A DNA stretch of 64,000 nucleotides from DASPHG01 sp963748315 (GCA_963748315.1 CAVVIK010000006.1:434001-498000), one strand, 5' to 3'; shown: positions 42,844-51,345, counted from the first letter of the stretch. The notes: generated by a model not told the origin, from the letters alone. A program made the numbers and translations.

Positions 42844-44418
42844 GTGCCGCCGGCGCTCAGCCGAGCAGCCGGGCGCACGCTGCGGTGGCCGTCGCTGCGG
42901 TACCTCGGCGGCGTCGTGCTGCTCGCAGCTGCCTACTACGGCGCCGCGAAGCTCGGGCAGACGTTGCGCTACACGGCCTCGGTGTCCGCGATCTGGCCCC
43001 CCGCCGGACTCGGAATCGCGGCCCTCTACCTGTGGGGACTTCGTTGGTGGCCCGGCGTGCTGCTCGGCGAGACCATCGTCAACGCGGAGCTCTTGCTCGA
43101 CGACAGCACGTTTCCGGTCGGAAGTCTTCTGGGCCAGCAGGCCGGCAACATGGCGGAGATCCTCGTCGGCGCGCTGTTGCTGCGACGGCTCCTCGGGCCG
43201 AAGGCGCCCATGGACCGCGTCGAGCAGATCGGCGGCATGCTTGTTGCCATCGCGGCCGCGACTGCGATCAGCGCGACCATTGGCACCGTGTCGATGGTCG
43301 CCGGCGGCGTGATCGACCGTGCAGACGCTGCCGAGTTCTGGCGCACCTGGTGGTTCGGCGACACCTCCGGCTGTCTGGTCGTGATCCCGCTGATGCTCGT
43401 GTGGGCCCACCGTCCCGTGGCGGCCTGGCGTCGCGTCTGGACTTGGGAAGGTGCCGCCGCGATCGCGAGCGTTTCCGCTCTCACGTACGTGGCCTTCTCA
43501 ACTGAGGACCCGATCCGATTTATCGTGTTTCCGGCCCTGATCTGGGCGGCCTTTCGGTTCGGCCCCCAAGGCGCGACGCTGTGCGTCGCAATTACGACCT
43601 GTGTGGCGATCGGCGAGGCAGTGCATGACACCGGGCTGTTCGCCGAACAGCCAATCGACGCGCGTACGCTCGACTTGCAGATCTACATCTGGGTCGCAGC
43701 GCTGACGACACTGTTTCTAAGTGCCGTGGTGAGCGACCGAGAGCGATCCCTGCGGGAGCTCGCCCAAGTGCGCCGAAACTCGGACGCGCGGGCGGTGGAC
43801 GAGCGGCGTCGGCTTGCACGGGATCTCCACGACTCGGTGTCTCAGTCCCTGTTCTCGGTGGTACTCCACACGCGCACGGCCCAGAAGGCTTTGGTGCAGG
43901 AGGGCGGCAGCCCGTTCGGTCGCGTCGGAGGGTCCCTGCGCGCGGTTGCGGAGCTGACCAGGAGCGTGCAGAGCGAAATGCGCGCGCTCATCTTCGAGCT
44001 GCGCCGCGATCCCGTCCACGACGGGCTTGTCGCGGCGCTCGCGACGCAGGCCTCCAGCCTCCGCGCTTGGGGCGAGCTGTCCATCGACGTCCAGGGGCCG
44101 CCCGCACGGCTCGCGCTGTCCGAGTTCGTTGAGGCTCAGCTGTTCGCCATCGGGCGCGAAGCGCTCGCGAATGTCCAGAAGCATTCCGGCGCGAGTGCCG
44201 CGCACGTTCGAGTCGATGCCCAGAACGGCCAGGTCGTGCTCGAAGTACGCGATAACGGGGCCGGCTTCAACCCAGCCGCTGGACATCCCGGTCACTTCGG
44301 CCTCGAGTCGATGCGCAGCCGCGCGGCCGAGATTGGCGGGAGCCTCACGATTACGAGCGCCGCCGGATCTGGAACATACGTGCGAGTCTCTGTCCCGTCC
44401 GAATCAAGTGGAGGTTGA
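42844..44418 (+). CDS. MASE1-domain sensor histidine kinase (NarL-type HisKA_3)
   Basis: About 524 aa. An eight-helix MASE1 sensory region (about 20-300) opens with YLGGVVLLAAAYYGAAKLGQ and contains SAIWPPAGLGIAALYLWG. Then comes the HisKA_3 dimerisation helix with the phosphorylated His in RRLARDLHDSVSQSLFSVV, and the HATPase_c domain with GREALANVQKHSGA, VRDNGAGFN and FGLESMRSRAAEIGG. The start is uncertain: GTG 42844 fits the frame, but an AAGGGGGG-ATG at 42810 lies in a different frame, so a small frameshift near the start is possible. One base separates it from the response regulator. The ligand of MASE1 is unknown. Confidence 0.85.
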   Translation: MPPALSRAAGRTLRWPSLRYLGGVVLLAAAYYGAAKLGQTLRYTASVSAIWPPAGLGIAALYLWGLRWWPGVLLGETIVNAELLLDDSTFPVGSLLGQQAGNMAEILVGALLLRRLLGPKAPMDRVEQIGGMLVAIAAATAISATIGTVSMVAGGVIDRADAAEFWRTWWFGDTSGCLVVIPLMLVWAHRPVAAWRRVWTWEGAAAIASVSALTYVAFSTEDPIRFIVFPALIWAAFRFGPQGATLCVAITTCVAIGEAVHDTGLFAEQPIDARTLDLQIYIWVAALTTLFLSAVVSDRERSLRELAQVRRNSDARAVDERRRLARDLHDSVSQSLFSVVLHTRTAQKALVQEGGSPFGRVGGSLRAVAELTRSVQSEMRALIFELRRDPVHDGLVAALATQASSLRAWGELSIDVQGPPARLALSEFVEAQLFAIGREALANVQKHSGASAAHVRVDAQNGQVVLEVRDNGAGFNPAAGHPGHFGLESMRSRAAEIGGSLTITSAAGSGTYVRVSVPSESSGG

Positions 44419-44419
44419 G

Positions 44420-45097
44420 GTGACGGCGGAGCGCGACGAAACCATCGGAGTGCTGGTTGTCGACGACCACGAGTTCGTGCGCCGCGGATTGCGTGCCTTC
44501 CTCAGCGGTGAGCCCGATATCGATGTCGTCGGCGAGGCACGAGGGGGTGCCCAGGTGCTCGAGGTGCTTGCGGCGACGGACTCGGAAGGCCGCCGGCCCG
44601 ACGTGATCGTCATGGATCTGCAGATGGCGCCGATCGATGGGATCGAGTCGACGCGTCAGGTCCGCGCTCGCTACAACGACATCGAAGTGGTGGCACTTAC
44701 GTCGTTCGCCGACGACGAGCGCGTGCACGCGGCACTCCAAGCCGGAGCATCGGGCTACGTGCTCAAGGACTCTGATGCCGACGACGTGGCGGAAGCTGTC
44801 CGGGCCGCGCACCGAGGCGAGCTGCGACTCGATCCTGTCGTCGCGAAAAAGCTGATGTCGTCGCTTCGCCAGGTGCGACCGGGCGACCCGATCTCCGAGC
44901 TCACGTCCCGAGAGCTGGAGGTCCTGCGTCTCGTGGCGGCGGGCCAGCCCAACAAGCACATCGCGGACGAGCTCGCCATCAGCGAGCGCACGGCCAGGAC
45001 GCACGTATCCAGGATCCTCCACAAGCTCGGCCTGAGCTCGCGGACCCAGGCCGCCCTCTGGGCGGTAAGAGAAGGGCTTGTTGAAGTGGATGAGTGA
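44420..45097 (+). CDS. NarL/DosR-family response regulator
   Basis: 225 aa. Receiver domain: acidic pocket VVDDHEFVRRG, phosphoacceptor Asp in VIVMDLQMAPIDG, Thr in VALTSF and Lys in YVLKDSD. The LuxR-type HTH begins SELTSRELEVLRLVAAGQPN, and its recognition helix region RTHVSRILHKLGLSSRTQAA resembles the equivalent part of mycobacterial DosR as I recall it (VSRLLAKLG...RTQAA). GTG 44420 has GGAGG five bases upstream and follows the kinase stop by one base; GTG 44408 is an alternative. It probably binds the GGACATTCGTCC dyads that flank this cassette (inference). Confidence 0.88.
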   Translation: MTAERDETIGVLVVDDHEFVRRGLRAFLSGEPDIDVVGEARGGAQVLEVLAATDSEGRRPDVIVMDLQMAPIDGIESTRQVRARYNDIEVVALTSFADDERVHAALQAGASGYVLKDSDADDVAEAVRAAHRGELRLDPVVAKKLMSSLRQVRPGDPISELTSRELEVLRLVAAGQPNKHIADELAISERTARTHVSRILHKLGLSSRTQAALWAVREGLVEVDE

Positions 45098-45557
45098 ACG
45101 TCCGATCCTCATCTGCTACGACGGCTCTGAGGACTCGAAGCAGGCCATCGCGGGCGCCGGTGACCTCTTCCCGTCTGGCACCGCGATCGTTCTGCATGTA
45201 TGGGAGCCGCTCAAGGACGCTGCCTCGGTGCCGCCGGTGCCGGGCCTCCACGCGATGCTTGAGGACGGCCTCCAGGAGATGGATGTGATCGGCGACGACG
45301 TGTCGAAGCAACTTGCCGCAGCCGGCGCGGACCAAGCTAAGGCGTGTGGCCTCGACGCTGAGCCGGTGTCGGTGCGCGCCCCGGGCCGGGCGTGGCGGAA
45401 CATTCTCAGGGTCGCCCGCGAGCGAGACGCGCGGGTGGTAGTTGTCGGGCAGCGCGGGGTCAGTGGCGCCGAGCGCGTGGTGCTCGGCAGTGTCTCCACC
45501 GCTGTCGTCCACCACGCCGAGACGCCTGTACTCGTCGTCCCAGGAGCAAGCGCCTAA
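45090..45557 (+). CDS. Universal stress protein (UspA family), single domain
   Basis: 155 aa from ATG 45090, overlapping the regulator stop by eight bases; TTG 45078 is possible. Opens ILICYDGSEDSKQAI and carries the ATP-binding signature G-x2-G-x9-G-S in VVGQRGVSGAERVVLGSVS, followed by HHAETPVLVVP, so it is of the ATP-binding class. Such proteins are prominent members of the DosR dormancy regulon in mycobacteria, which fits its place in the same operon as a DosR-like regulator. Confidence 0.88.
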   Translation: MSERPILICYDGSEDSKQAIAGAGDLFPSGTAIVLHVWEPLKDAASVPPVPGLHAMLEDGLQEMDVIGDDVSKQLAAAGADQAKACGLDAEPVSVRAPGRAWRNILRVARERDARVVVVGQRGVSGAERVVLGSVSTAVVHHAETPVLVVPGASA

Positions 45558-45580
45558 GCCTGTCAAGGCCGGCTACGGCT

Positions 45581-45665
45581 GCGCCAAATGACGTAAGGAC
45601 GAATGTCCCGCCTTCGGTAGGACATCCGCTGGTTGTTGTCCCACTTTCCGCGCAGGATCCTGGGA
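45581..45665 (+). promoter_or_regulatory. 85-bp promoter/operator element, right copy (inverted repeat)
   Basis: Reverse-oriented twin of 42663-42747 (eight mismatches, no gaps). It contains the dyad GGACGAATGTCCC at 45597-45609, the reverse complement of GGGACATTCGTCC. Further half-sites are AGGACATCC and TTGTCCCAC at 45619-45643, and an AGGATCCT palindrome near the downstream end. It stands between the stress-protein stop and the epoxide hydrolase start. Conservation over 85 bp with matched distance to the start codon implies promoter plus operator. Confidence 0.8.
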
Positions 45666-45698
45666 CATGACCCCTGACCCAAAGCAAGGAGAACTCAA

Positions 45699-46910
45699 AT
45701 GGCGCTCGTCGCCGAAAAGTCAGCGGAAGCCACAGCGGTCCGCCCGTTCACGGTGGAAATCCCGCAGGCGGACCTTGATGACCTGCATGCGCGCATCCTC
45801 GCGACGCGGTGGCCAAGCAAGGAGCTCGTCGAAGATCGTTCGCAAGGCGTGCAGCTGGCGACGCTGCAGGCGCTCGCGCGCTATTGGACGACCGACTACG
45901 ACTGGCACAGGGTCGAGGCGAAGCTCAACGCGCTGCCGCAGTTCAAGACTGAGATCGACGGGGTGGACATCCACTTCATCCACGTCAGGTCGCAGCACGA
46001 AAACGCGCTGCCGCTGATCATGACCCATGGCTGGCCAGGCTCGGTCATCGAGCTGCTGGACAGCATCGGCCCGCTGACCGACCCGACCGCGCACGGTGGC
46101 ACCCCGGATGACGCATTCCACCTGGTGCTGCCGTCCTTGCCCGGCTACGGCTTCTCCAGTGAGCCGGCCGAGCTCGGCTGGGACGCCAGCCGCACCGCAC
46201 GCGCGTGGGCGCAGCTGATGCACCGCCTGGGCTACACCCGCTACGTCGCCCAGGGTGGTGACGTGGGTGCGCTCGTTACGGACCTGATGGGCCGCCAGGC
46301 CGTTGAGGGTTTGGTCGGCTACCACCTGAACCTGCTCACGGCGGTGCTCGCAGTCGGCGACCAGCTGCCCAAGGAATCCGAACAGGAGCGCGCAGCGGGT
46401 GAGGCGGTCGCGACGTTCAAGGAAGACGGCTTCGGCTACTTCCTCGAGATGGCAACGCGGCCGCAGACGATCGGCTACTCCCTGATGGATTCACCCGTGG
46501 GGCTGGCGGGGTGGCTGCTCGATCACGACACCGACAGCTACTACAAGATCTCCCGCGCGTTCGTCGACGGGGAGCACGTCGGCAATCTCACCCGGGACAA
46601 CATCGTCGACAACATCACGCTGTACTGGCTGACGGGCACCGCAACGTCCGCGGCCCGGTCCTATTGGGAGGACGCACGCGCGTTGGCCGCATCGCTGGCG
46701 AGCGGTCAGCCCCCGCCGGCGGTCACCGTGCCGGTCGGCTTCACCACGTTCCCCGGCGAGATCTGGGCTTCCCCGCGCAGTTGGGTCGAGGCGGTCTACC
46801 CCGACCTGGCCTACTTCAACGAGGTCGACAGCGGCGGTCACTTCGCCGCCTGGGAGGAACCGGAGCTCTTCGCCACCGAGATGCGCGCTGCATTCAGCTC
46901 ACTGCGCTAG
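45699..46910 (+). CDS. Epoxide hydrolase (EPHX1/microsomal type, N-terminal EHN domain)
   Basis: 403 aa. The N-terminal EHN domain (about 14-120) with DLDDLHARILATRWP and DYDWHRVEAKLNALPQF is typical of microsomal-type epoxide hydrolases. The catalytic core has oxyanion loop MTHGWPGSVIELL, nucleophile Asp in VAQGGDVGALVTD, and the catalytic His in SGGHFAAWEEPE. It opens epoxides to diols. AAGGAGAA eight bases before ATG 45699 is a good ribosome site, and the 85-bp operator ends 33 bases upstream. It would detoxify electrophiles together with the hydrolases of the opposite operon (inference). Confidence 0.92.
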   Translation: MALVAEKSAEATAVRPFTVEIPQADLDDLHARILATRWPSKELVEDRSQGVQLATLQALARYWTTDYDWHRVEAKLNALPQFKTEIDGVDIHFIHVRSQHENALPLIMTHGWPGSVIELLDSIGPLTDPTAHGGTPDDAFHLVLPSLPGYGFSSEPAELGWDASRTARAWAQLMHRLGYTRYVAQGGDVGALVTDLMGRQAVEGLVGYHLNLLTAVLAVGDQLPKESEQERAAGEAVATFKEDGFGYFLEMATRPQTIGYSLMDSPVGLAGWLLDHDTDSYYKISRAFVDGEHVGNLTRDNIVDNITLYWLTGTATSAARSYWEDARALAASLASGQPPPAVTVPVGFTTFPGEIWASPRSWVEAVYPDLAYFNEVDSGGHFAAWEEPELFATEMRAAFSSLR

Positions 46911-46998
46911 CCGGCGACTCCTGCTCGGGCGAGAAGCGCCGACGACACGACCAGCCGAGCCGACATAACGGACTGAGCGCGCTGAGCTGTGACCCGAC

Positions 46999-49158
46999 TC
47001 AGGTCCCGGGCTGCCCCGCTGAGTTGAGGAATGTGAGCTCGATCGCGACCGGGTTTCCTGCCGGCCCCGCCCAGTTGTGGACCTCGAGCCGGTAGTGGCC
47101 GGGAGTGAGGCCGCTCTTGCTGATCGTCTCACCGCCCAGGTCACCGCCGTTCGCCCCTTCGCCTGCTTCCGACCAGGTCCCGTTGTCGGCCTGACGCTGG
47201 AGGTACAGGTCGAGGTCCGCGGGCAGGGTCGGCGTGACCGTTCCGCGCATTGCGGCGTTGTCGTGGACGGCGTCGACGTCGAACTCGAAGTACTCGCTAG
47301 TCACGCCATCGATCCGCTCGCCGACGCCCGGTGCCTTGGTGGTCACCGATCCCTCGACCGGCGGCTGGGCCGGAGGAGCGTCGACGACGATGCCGCTGTC
47401 CTTGTCACCCCTCTGCCGCGGCGGGAACGTGAAGGAGTCGGACTGCGAACTCTCCATCGTCTCCGCCGGCACCGTGACTGTCTCGGACAGATAGCTCTCG
47501 AGCTGGACGCCCGGGTCGCCCTGGATCGTCTTCGTGCGCTCGGTGCCTAGGAAGGGCAGCGTGATCTGCCCACCGTTGACCGTGACGTCCTGCATGGTCG
47601 GCGTCGCCAGCAGCCAGAAATCCGTGTTGATGTCGGCGACCTTGACGCCGATCCGGTGCCCGGCCGGAATCTTCCAGTCGGCGGACCAGAGGTCCAGCGG
47701 GATCTCGCTGTCGCCGCTCTCGCGGATCATGTGCGCTTGGCGGGTGATGAGCGGCCCGGTCCCGTCTCGGTCGAGGTCATAGACGTCGACAACCAGGTTC
47801 GCCCTGGGCAGCGTGGTGGACACATCCACCGTGACATGGCCAGAGCCCGAGAGGTGAGCGTCATACGGCAAGGGCGGGGAGATCGTCCACACGCCATCCG
47901 GGTCGCCGGCCGAGCCATCGGCCTCGTCGGTGTAGCTGCCCGGCAGCAGGTCGCTCGTGTAACCGCGCGAGTCCGCCGGCGGCCACACGTCCTCACCACG
48001 CCACTTCCCGTCGTTCGTCTGCACCGCGATCATCGGGTCCTTGACCTTCGACTTCGCCCCCTTCAGGAACCGGTCGTAGAAGCGCATCACCTCGTCGAAC
48101 CAGCCGGCGCGGCCCATCTTCAGGGTCCCGATGTTGTCCTCGTTGCAGCCCGTGGTGTCGCCCAAGAGGCCACCCTCGCTGCAGCGATCGTTGCCGCGAA
48201 CATGCTCCCAGGGACCGAGCCAGGCGCGCTCGTACCCGGTGTGGTTCTGCATGTACTGCGCAAGGCCGTCCGCGACGGTGTTGTTCTCGGTCAGGCCTTG
48301 GGTCAGGAACAGCGGGACCTTCGAGCCGGCGGCGCCCGGAATCAGGTTCCGCTGCTTCCAGAAGTCAGAGTCATGGTTGTCATCGCCGGCCTGGGCCGCC
48401 CAGTTCTGAGCTAGACAGGCCGGATCGTTGAGGGAGCTCACGTTGTAGTTAGGGTCATCGGTCAGCGGGCCCGGCGTGGCGGCGATGCCGTCGTAGAGCG
48501 CCGGGGTCAAGACCGAGTTCGAGCGGCGGATGCCGTCCCCGTACAGGTAGCGGTAGTCGTCGTAGACCGGCTCCTGGGAGACGACCGCACCGAGCCCCTG
48601 CGGTTGATGGTTGACACCGATCAGCCCGGTAAGCCCGTCGTAGGACTTGCCGTACATGCCCACCTTGCCGGTGGACCAAGGCTGGCTCGCCGCCCAGTTG
48701 ACGGCGTTGACGACGTCGGCCTGCTCGCCCGGACCCGACCAGTCGAGGCAGCCATTCGAGCCGCCGAACCCGCGCAGGTCGACCATTACGAACGAGTAGC
48801 CCTTCTTCAGGAGCCCGGAGCCCTCGACGAAGTCCTGGAACCGCTCCGAGGGACCTGCATTCGGCCCGACCGGGTCGTACTGCGTGCCCTCCGCCGGTCC
48901 AGCCGGCCCCGTTTGGCCGGAGTGGTTGAAGTACGGCCCGATCGAAAGGATCACCGGCGTCTTGTCGGCATCCGTGGAGCCCTTGGGACGAAGAACGTCC
49001 GCGTGGAGGGTCGCATCGCCCGCGGTCGAGGGAGATTCGATCCACGCCTCGGTCCAGTCGGCATCCGGATACGCGGTGCCGGAGCCCGCCGCCACCGAAG
49101 GCAGTGCGCCGAAGCACGCCATCGCCACGGCAAGAACCACGCTCGATCGAACCGACAT
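46999..49158 (-). CDS. Secreted CocE/NonD-type X-Pro dipeptidyl-peptidase with C-terminal beta domain
   Basis: 719 aa with signal peptide (about 1-24). S15 fold: AWIESPSTAGDATLHADVLRP, FVMVDLRGFGGSNGC, nucleophile Ser in MYGKSYDGLTGLIG, Asp in LTQGLTENNTVADG and His in LGPWEHVRGN. After the jelly-roll part (about 390-560) there is an extra C-terminal domain (about 590-719) with YFEFDVDAVHDNAAM and YRLEVHNWAGPAGNPV, like pre-peptidase C-terminal (PPC) domains. Second CocE relative in the window, only distantly similar to the first. It converges on the epoxide hydrolase with an 88-bp gap. Confidence 0.87.
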   Translation of the reverse strand: MSVRSSVVLAVAMACFGALPSVAAGSGTAYPDADWTEAWIESPSTAGDATLHADVLRPKGSTDADKTPVILSIGPYFNHSGQTGPAGPAEGTQYDPVGPNAGPSERFQDFVEGSGLLKKGYSFVMVDLRGFGGSNGCLDWSGPGEQADVVNAVNWAASQPWSTGKVGMYGKSYDGLTGLIGVNHQPQGLGAVVSQEPVYDDYRYLYGDGIRRSNSVLTPALYDGIAATPGPLTDDPNYNVSSLNDPACLAQNWAAQAGDDNHDSDFWKQRNLIPGAAGSKVPLFLTQGLTENNTVADGLAQYMQNHTGYERAWLGPWEHVRGNDRCSEGGLLGDTTGCNEDNIGTLKMGRAGWFDEVMRFYDRFLKGAKSKVKDPMIAVQTNDGKWRGEDVWPPADSRGYTSDLLPGSYTDEADGSAGDPDGVWTISPPLPYDAHLSGSGHVTVDVSTTLPRANLVVDVYDLDRDGTGPLITRQAHMIRESGDSEIPLDLWSADWKIPAGHRIGVKVADINTDFWLLATPTMQDVTVNGGQITLPFLGTERTKTIQGDPGVQLESYLSETVTVPAETMESSQSDSFTFPPRQRGDKDSGIVVDAPPAQPPVEGSVTTKAPGVGERIDGVTSEYFEFDVDAVHDNAAMRGTVTPTLPADLDLYLQRQADNGTWSEAGEGANGGDLGGETISKSGLTPGHYRLEVHNWAGPAGNPVAIELTFLNSAGQPGT

Positions 49159-49242
49159 CTGCAAACCCCCTGTGGTGGACCTGTCCCTGCCCGTTTAACG
49201 CGCCAGAATGGTCAAAACTTGCGCTAAGCGTGCAACTAGCGA

Positions 49243-49281
49243 TGGAGCTAGGGGGACTCGAGCCCCCGACCTCCTGGGTGC
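49243..49281 (-). repeat. Partial tRNA-Ala 3' end, copy 1
   Basis: 39 bases matching the 3' part (T arm and acceptor 3' strand) of the intact tRNA-Ala at 52991-53063, with one mismatch. The 5' half of the tRNA is absent. Same orientation as the intact gene. Such fragments are typical of attachment-site remnants left by integration into a tRNA 3' end. Confidence 0.85.
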
Positions 49282-49341
49282 AGTACCACCCGTAGTACCA
49301 CGACCACGTCGCGCGCCTGCGGCGCCGAACCGGACCCCGCG

Positions 49342-49746
49342 CTACTCGCCCAGGCCCACGGCTTTGAGCACGGCCTGTTTTTCGCGGTCCGGGAATGCCT
49401 CCAGCCGTTGCACCTTCCCTCCGCGCAGAGTCAAGAGGTGGATAGGCGTGGTCTCGATCTCGACGCCGCTCTCGCGTCCCCGGCCAGACTGACGGACGAA
49501 CGCGACGACCTGGTCGCCCGCCTCGAAGAACTCCTCCGGCACGACCTGAAAGTTCTCGAAAGCTTCGTCGTAACTCTCCATGAACTGCCGCACCGCGCGG
49601 CGTCCCCGATGGGTTCCGGCGTTCATGCCGCCCTCGGGAAGCACGAATTCGACCTCAGAATCCACCGCAGCGAAGAACGCCGCGTAGTCGCGTTTGTTCA
49701 TCGCCTCGTAGGCACCCCGTGCGATCTCGACGTTCTCCTGCGACAT
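49342..49746 (-). CDS. SnoaL-like (NTF2-fold) protein 1
   Basis: 134 aa, one SnoaL-like domain: MSQENVEIARGAYEAMNKRD begins helix 1, then the cone-shaped NTF2 sheet (FVLPEGGMNAGTHRGR, VVAFVRQSGRGRESG) and the common C terminus AVLKAVGLGE. NTF2-like folds bind small hydrophobic molecules and include cyclases, isomerases and dehydratases, but catalytic residues cannot be assigned here. First of three tandem paralogues separated by only three bases (TAG GCG ATG). The ATGTCGCAGGA start region is shared by all members. Confidence 0.82.
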   Translation of the reverse strand: MSQENVEIARGAYEAMNKRDYAAFFAAVDSEVEFVLPEGGMNAGTHRGRRAVRQFMESYDEAFENFQVVPEEFFEAGDQVVAFVRQSGRGRESGVEIETTPIHLLTLRGGKVQRLEAFPDREKQAVLKAVGLGE

Positions 49747-49749
49747 CGC

Positions 49750-50148
49750 CTACTCCCGCAGCCCGGCGGCTTCGAGGGCCTCGGACCTGCTCTGGAACAG
49801 CTTCGCCCGAACGAGCAAGCCATCGCGAAACGTCAGCAGTTGGCTGACATTCGCTTCGACATCCGCGCCGCTTGTGGTGCCGCGCCCATGAAAGCGACCG
49901 AGAACCACGACGTTCTCGCCAGCATCGACGTATTCGTCAATCGCCCAGCTAAAGCACTCCCAGGTTTCGATCCACTGGTTCCAGAACTCTTCGGCTTCCG
50001 CGTGACCGCGATAGATCCTTGCGTCGGCCAGGGATTCGGAGCGATCGATAACGACCGAGGGGTCCAAGATCTCCAAGCTGGCGGCAAGGTCGTGTCGGTT
50101 CCAGGCCTCGTACAGGCGACGCGCGATGCCCACGTTCTCCTGCGACAT
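49750..50148 (-). CDS. SnoaL-like (NTF2-fold) protein 2
   Basis: 132 aa paralogue of its neighbours: MSQENVGIARRLYEAWNRHD opening, FHGRGTTSGADVEANVSQLL in the sheet and the shared ending SEALEAAGLRE. It carries an acidic centre (DPSVVIDRSESLADARIY) different from the others, so ligands probably differ. Three bases separate it from both flanking members, and junction sequences are nearly identical, as expected after tandem duplication. Confidence 0.82.
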   Translation of the reverse strand: MSQENVGIARRLYEAWNRHDLAASLEILDPSVVIDRSESLADARIYRGHAEAEEFWNQWIETWECFSWAIDEYVDAGENVVVLGRFHGRGTTSGADVEANVSQLLTFRDGLLVRAKLFQSRSEALEAAGLRE

Positions 50149-50151
50149 CGC

Positions 50152-50553
50152 CTACTCCCGCAGTCCGGCGGCTTCGAGGGCTTCCCTCTTGGACATGAAG
50201 GTCTTCATCCAAACGACCTTGTCGCCGTCGAAGGCCCAGACGACGGCGATCTCTTCGTCGATCGGGACCCCGCTGCCTGTCCCACGCGCGGTGATGTGCG
50301 CGAGCGCGAGCACATGCTCGCCGAGGTCAACGATCTCGCCGATCTCCAAGTGGTAGTCCTGCCAGATCTCGTCGATGTCCGCCCACAACTGGCGGATACC
50401 CTCGACACCCTTGTAGGACCGTTCGAGATAGAGCGGGTGTATCTCAAAGTCCGGTGCTAGGTGCGGGCGCACAAGCGCCTCCGCAGCCTCGGTCCAGCGC
50501 CCGGTCCACACGTCGGCCAACCGTCGCGCCAACTCCACGCTCTCCTGCGACAT
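50152..50553 (-). CDS. SnoaL-like (NTF2-fold) protein 3
   Basis: 133 aa. MSQESVELARRLADVWTGRW opening, DFEIHPLYLERSYKGVEGI, then ITARGTGSGVPIDEEIAVVW and the common end REALEAAGLRE. First gene of the three-gene set in transcription order; a GATACT hexamer stands nine bases before its ATG. Binding or catalytic function unknown. Confidence 0.82.
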   Translation of the reverse strand: MSQESVELARRLADVWTGRWTEAAEALVRPHLAPDFEIHPLYLERSYKGVEGIRQLWADIDEIWQDYHLEIGEIVDLGEHVLALAHITARGTGSGVPIDEEIAVVWAFDGDKVVWMKTFMSKREALEAAGLRE

Positions 50554-50562
50554 CGCCCGCCC

Positions 50563-50568
50563 AGTATC
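50563..50568 (-). promoter_or_regulatory. GATACT -10-like box, nine bases before a SnoaL start
   Basis: On the minus strand GATACT is followed by nine G/C bases and then the ATG of SnoaL protein 3. The same hexamer with nine or ten bases of spacing precedes the first genes at 52216 (minus) and 52311 (plus). This would put transcription start at or next to the ATG, giving a leaderless mRNA. No clear -35 is seen. Confidence 0.5.
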
Positions 50569-50597
50569 TCCGAGGCAACCCGCGCGCGGGTAGCAAT

Positions 50598-50630
50598 CAT
50601 GGACCTAGCCGGACTCGAAACCGGCGACCC
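50598..50630 (-). repeat. Diverged partial tRNA 3' end, copy 2
   Basis: 33 bases resembling a tRNA 3' end with a GCCGG/CCGGC T stem. It is closer to the tRNA-Ala(TGC) at 57625 than to the tRNA-Ala(CGC) at 52991. One extra base enlarges the T loop, and the anticodon and D arms are missing, so it is not a functional tRNA. It sits between SnoaL protein 3 and the glyoxalase-like gene. Confidence 0.6.
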
Positions 50631-51209
50631 CTACCGGAGCTCGCGCTCGCCGATTCCGACCGCGCGTACCGCCGGTGGCCCGTCGACGACCCGGACCGGC
50701 AGGGATGCGCGATCTAGCCACCGCTCCAACCGGGCTGCGTCGCCGGCGAGTTCGATCCACGTGATGCCTCCGGCGTCGCCGTCCAAGCCCGGATCCGAAA
50801 TCCCGGCATCACGGCTGATGAAGAACGGCAGGAGCGGCTCGCCGATGGCTTCGGGGACGCCAGTCAGGCGGGCGCTCAAGCCCGCGCGCCGGATCGTGGT
50901 GATCGTCGTCCCCAGCCGCTGGGCGACCGATTCGACGTCATCGACCGCGACCACCCAGGCCAGCAACCCGTCGCCGTTGTGCGCGAGGCGTGCCAACAGG
51001 CCGCGCCCGAACTCCGAGCCTGCCGCTTCCTCCGGGTCGGCAACCCCCAGCACTTCCAGATAGCCGCCGCCGAGCGGCACGATCCGATTGTGGGTCCCAT
51101 GCCCCTCGTGGTATCCACCCCCGCGCACCGTGAGCCCGAACTCGCTCTCGATCCGAGCGGCCGCCGCGTCCAGGTCCGCGGCTGCGTAGATCACATGGTC
51201 GATTCGCAC
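50631..51209 (-). CDS. Glyoxalase-like (Glyoxalase_3/VOC) domain protein
   Basis: 192 aa, GTG start. VRIDHVIYAAADLDAAAARI and HNRIVPLGGGYLEVLGVADP are hallmarks of the glyoxalase_3 group, a VOC-like fold that may bind a metal through His and Glu. The second half LLPFFISRDAGISDPGLDGD continues the repeat of the fold. Function unknown. It is a single-gene unit placed between two partial tRNA 3' ends. Confidence 0.82.
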   Translation of the reverse strand: MRIDHVIYAAADLDAAAARIESEFGLTVRGGGYHEGHGTHNRIVPLGGGYLEVLGVADPEEAAGSEFGRGLLARLAHNGDGLLAWVVAVDDVESVAQRLGTTITTIRRAGLSARLTGVPEAIGEPLLPFFISRDAGISDPGLDGDAGGITWIELAGDAARLERWLDRASLPVRVVDGPPAVRAVGIGERELR

Positions 51210-51235
51210 CGGACGAAGCTACCGGGCGCTGAGAG

Positions 51236-51277
51236 TGGAGCTAGGGGGACTCGAATCCCCGACCTCCTGGGTGCGAT
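51236..51277 (-). repeat. Partial tRNA-Ala 3' end, copy 3
   Basis: 42 bases with one mismatch to the 3' part of tRNA-Ala(CGC) at 52991-53063, extending into the anticodon-stem region (gtgcgat). The same orientation and breakpoint style as copy 1. Begins 27 bases upstream of the glyoxalase-like start. Confidence 0.85.
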
Positions 51278-51345
51278 AACGGCGGACCTGGGTCGTCTCA
51301 GGTGCTGTCAGGCCCCCGCGGCTGCGAGTCGAACCGGATCACGTC

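Noticed and set aside
49104..49295. Small frames reading GGLEPPTSWV or GARGTRTPDLLGA (also near 51.2 and 53.0 kb)
   Set aside because: These are translations across antisense tRNA-Ala or its fragments, a known source of false genes in actinobacterial annotations.
49243..49316. A possible complete tRNA at the first partial copy
   Set aside because: Only the T arm and the 3' acceptor strand match; anticodon and D arms cannot be formed from the adjoining sequence. The same applies to 50598 and 51236.
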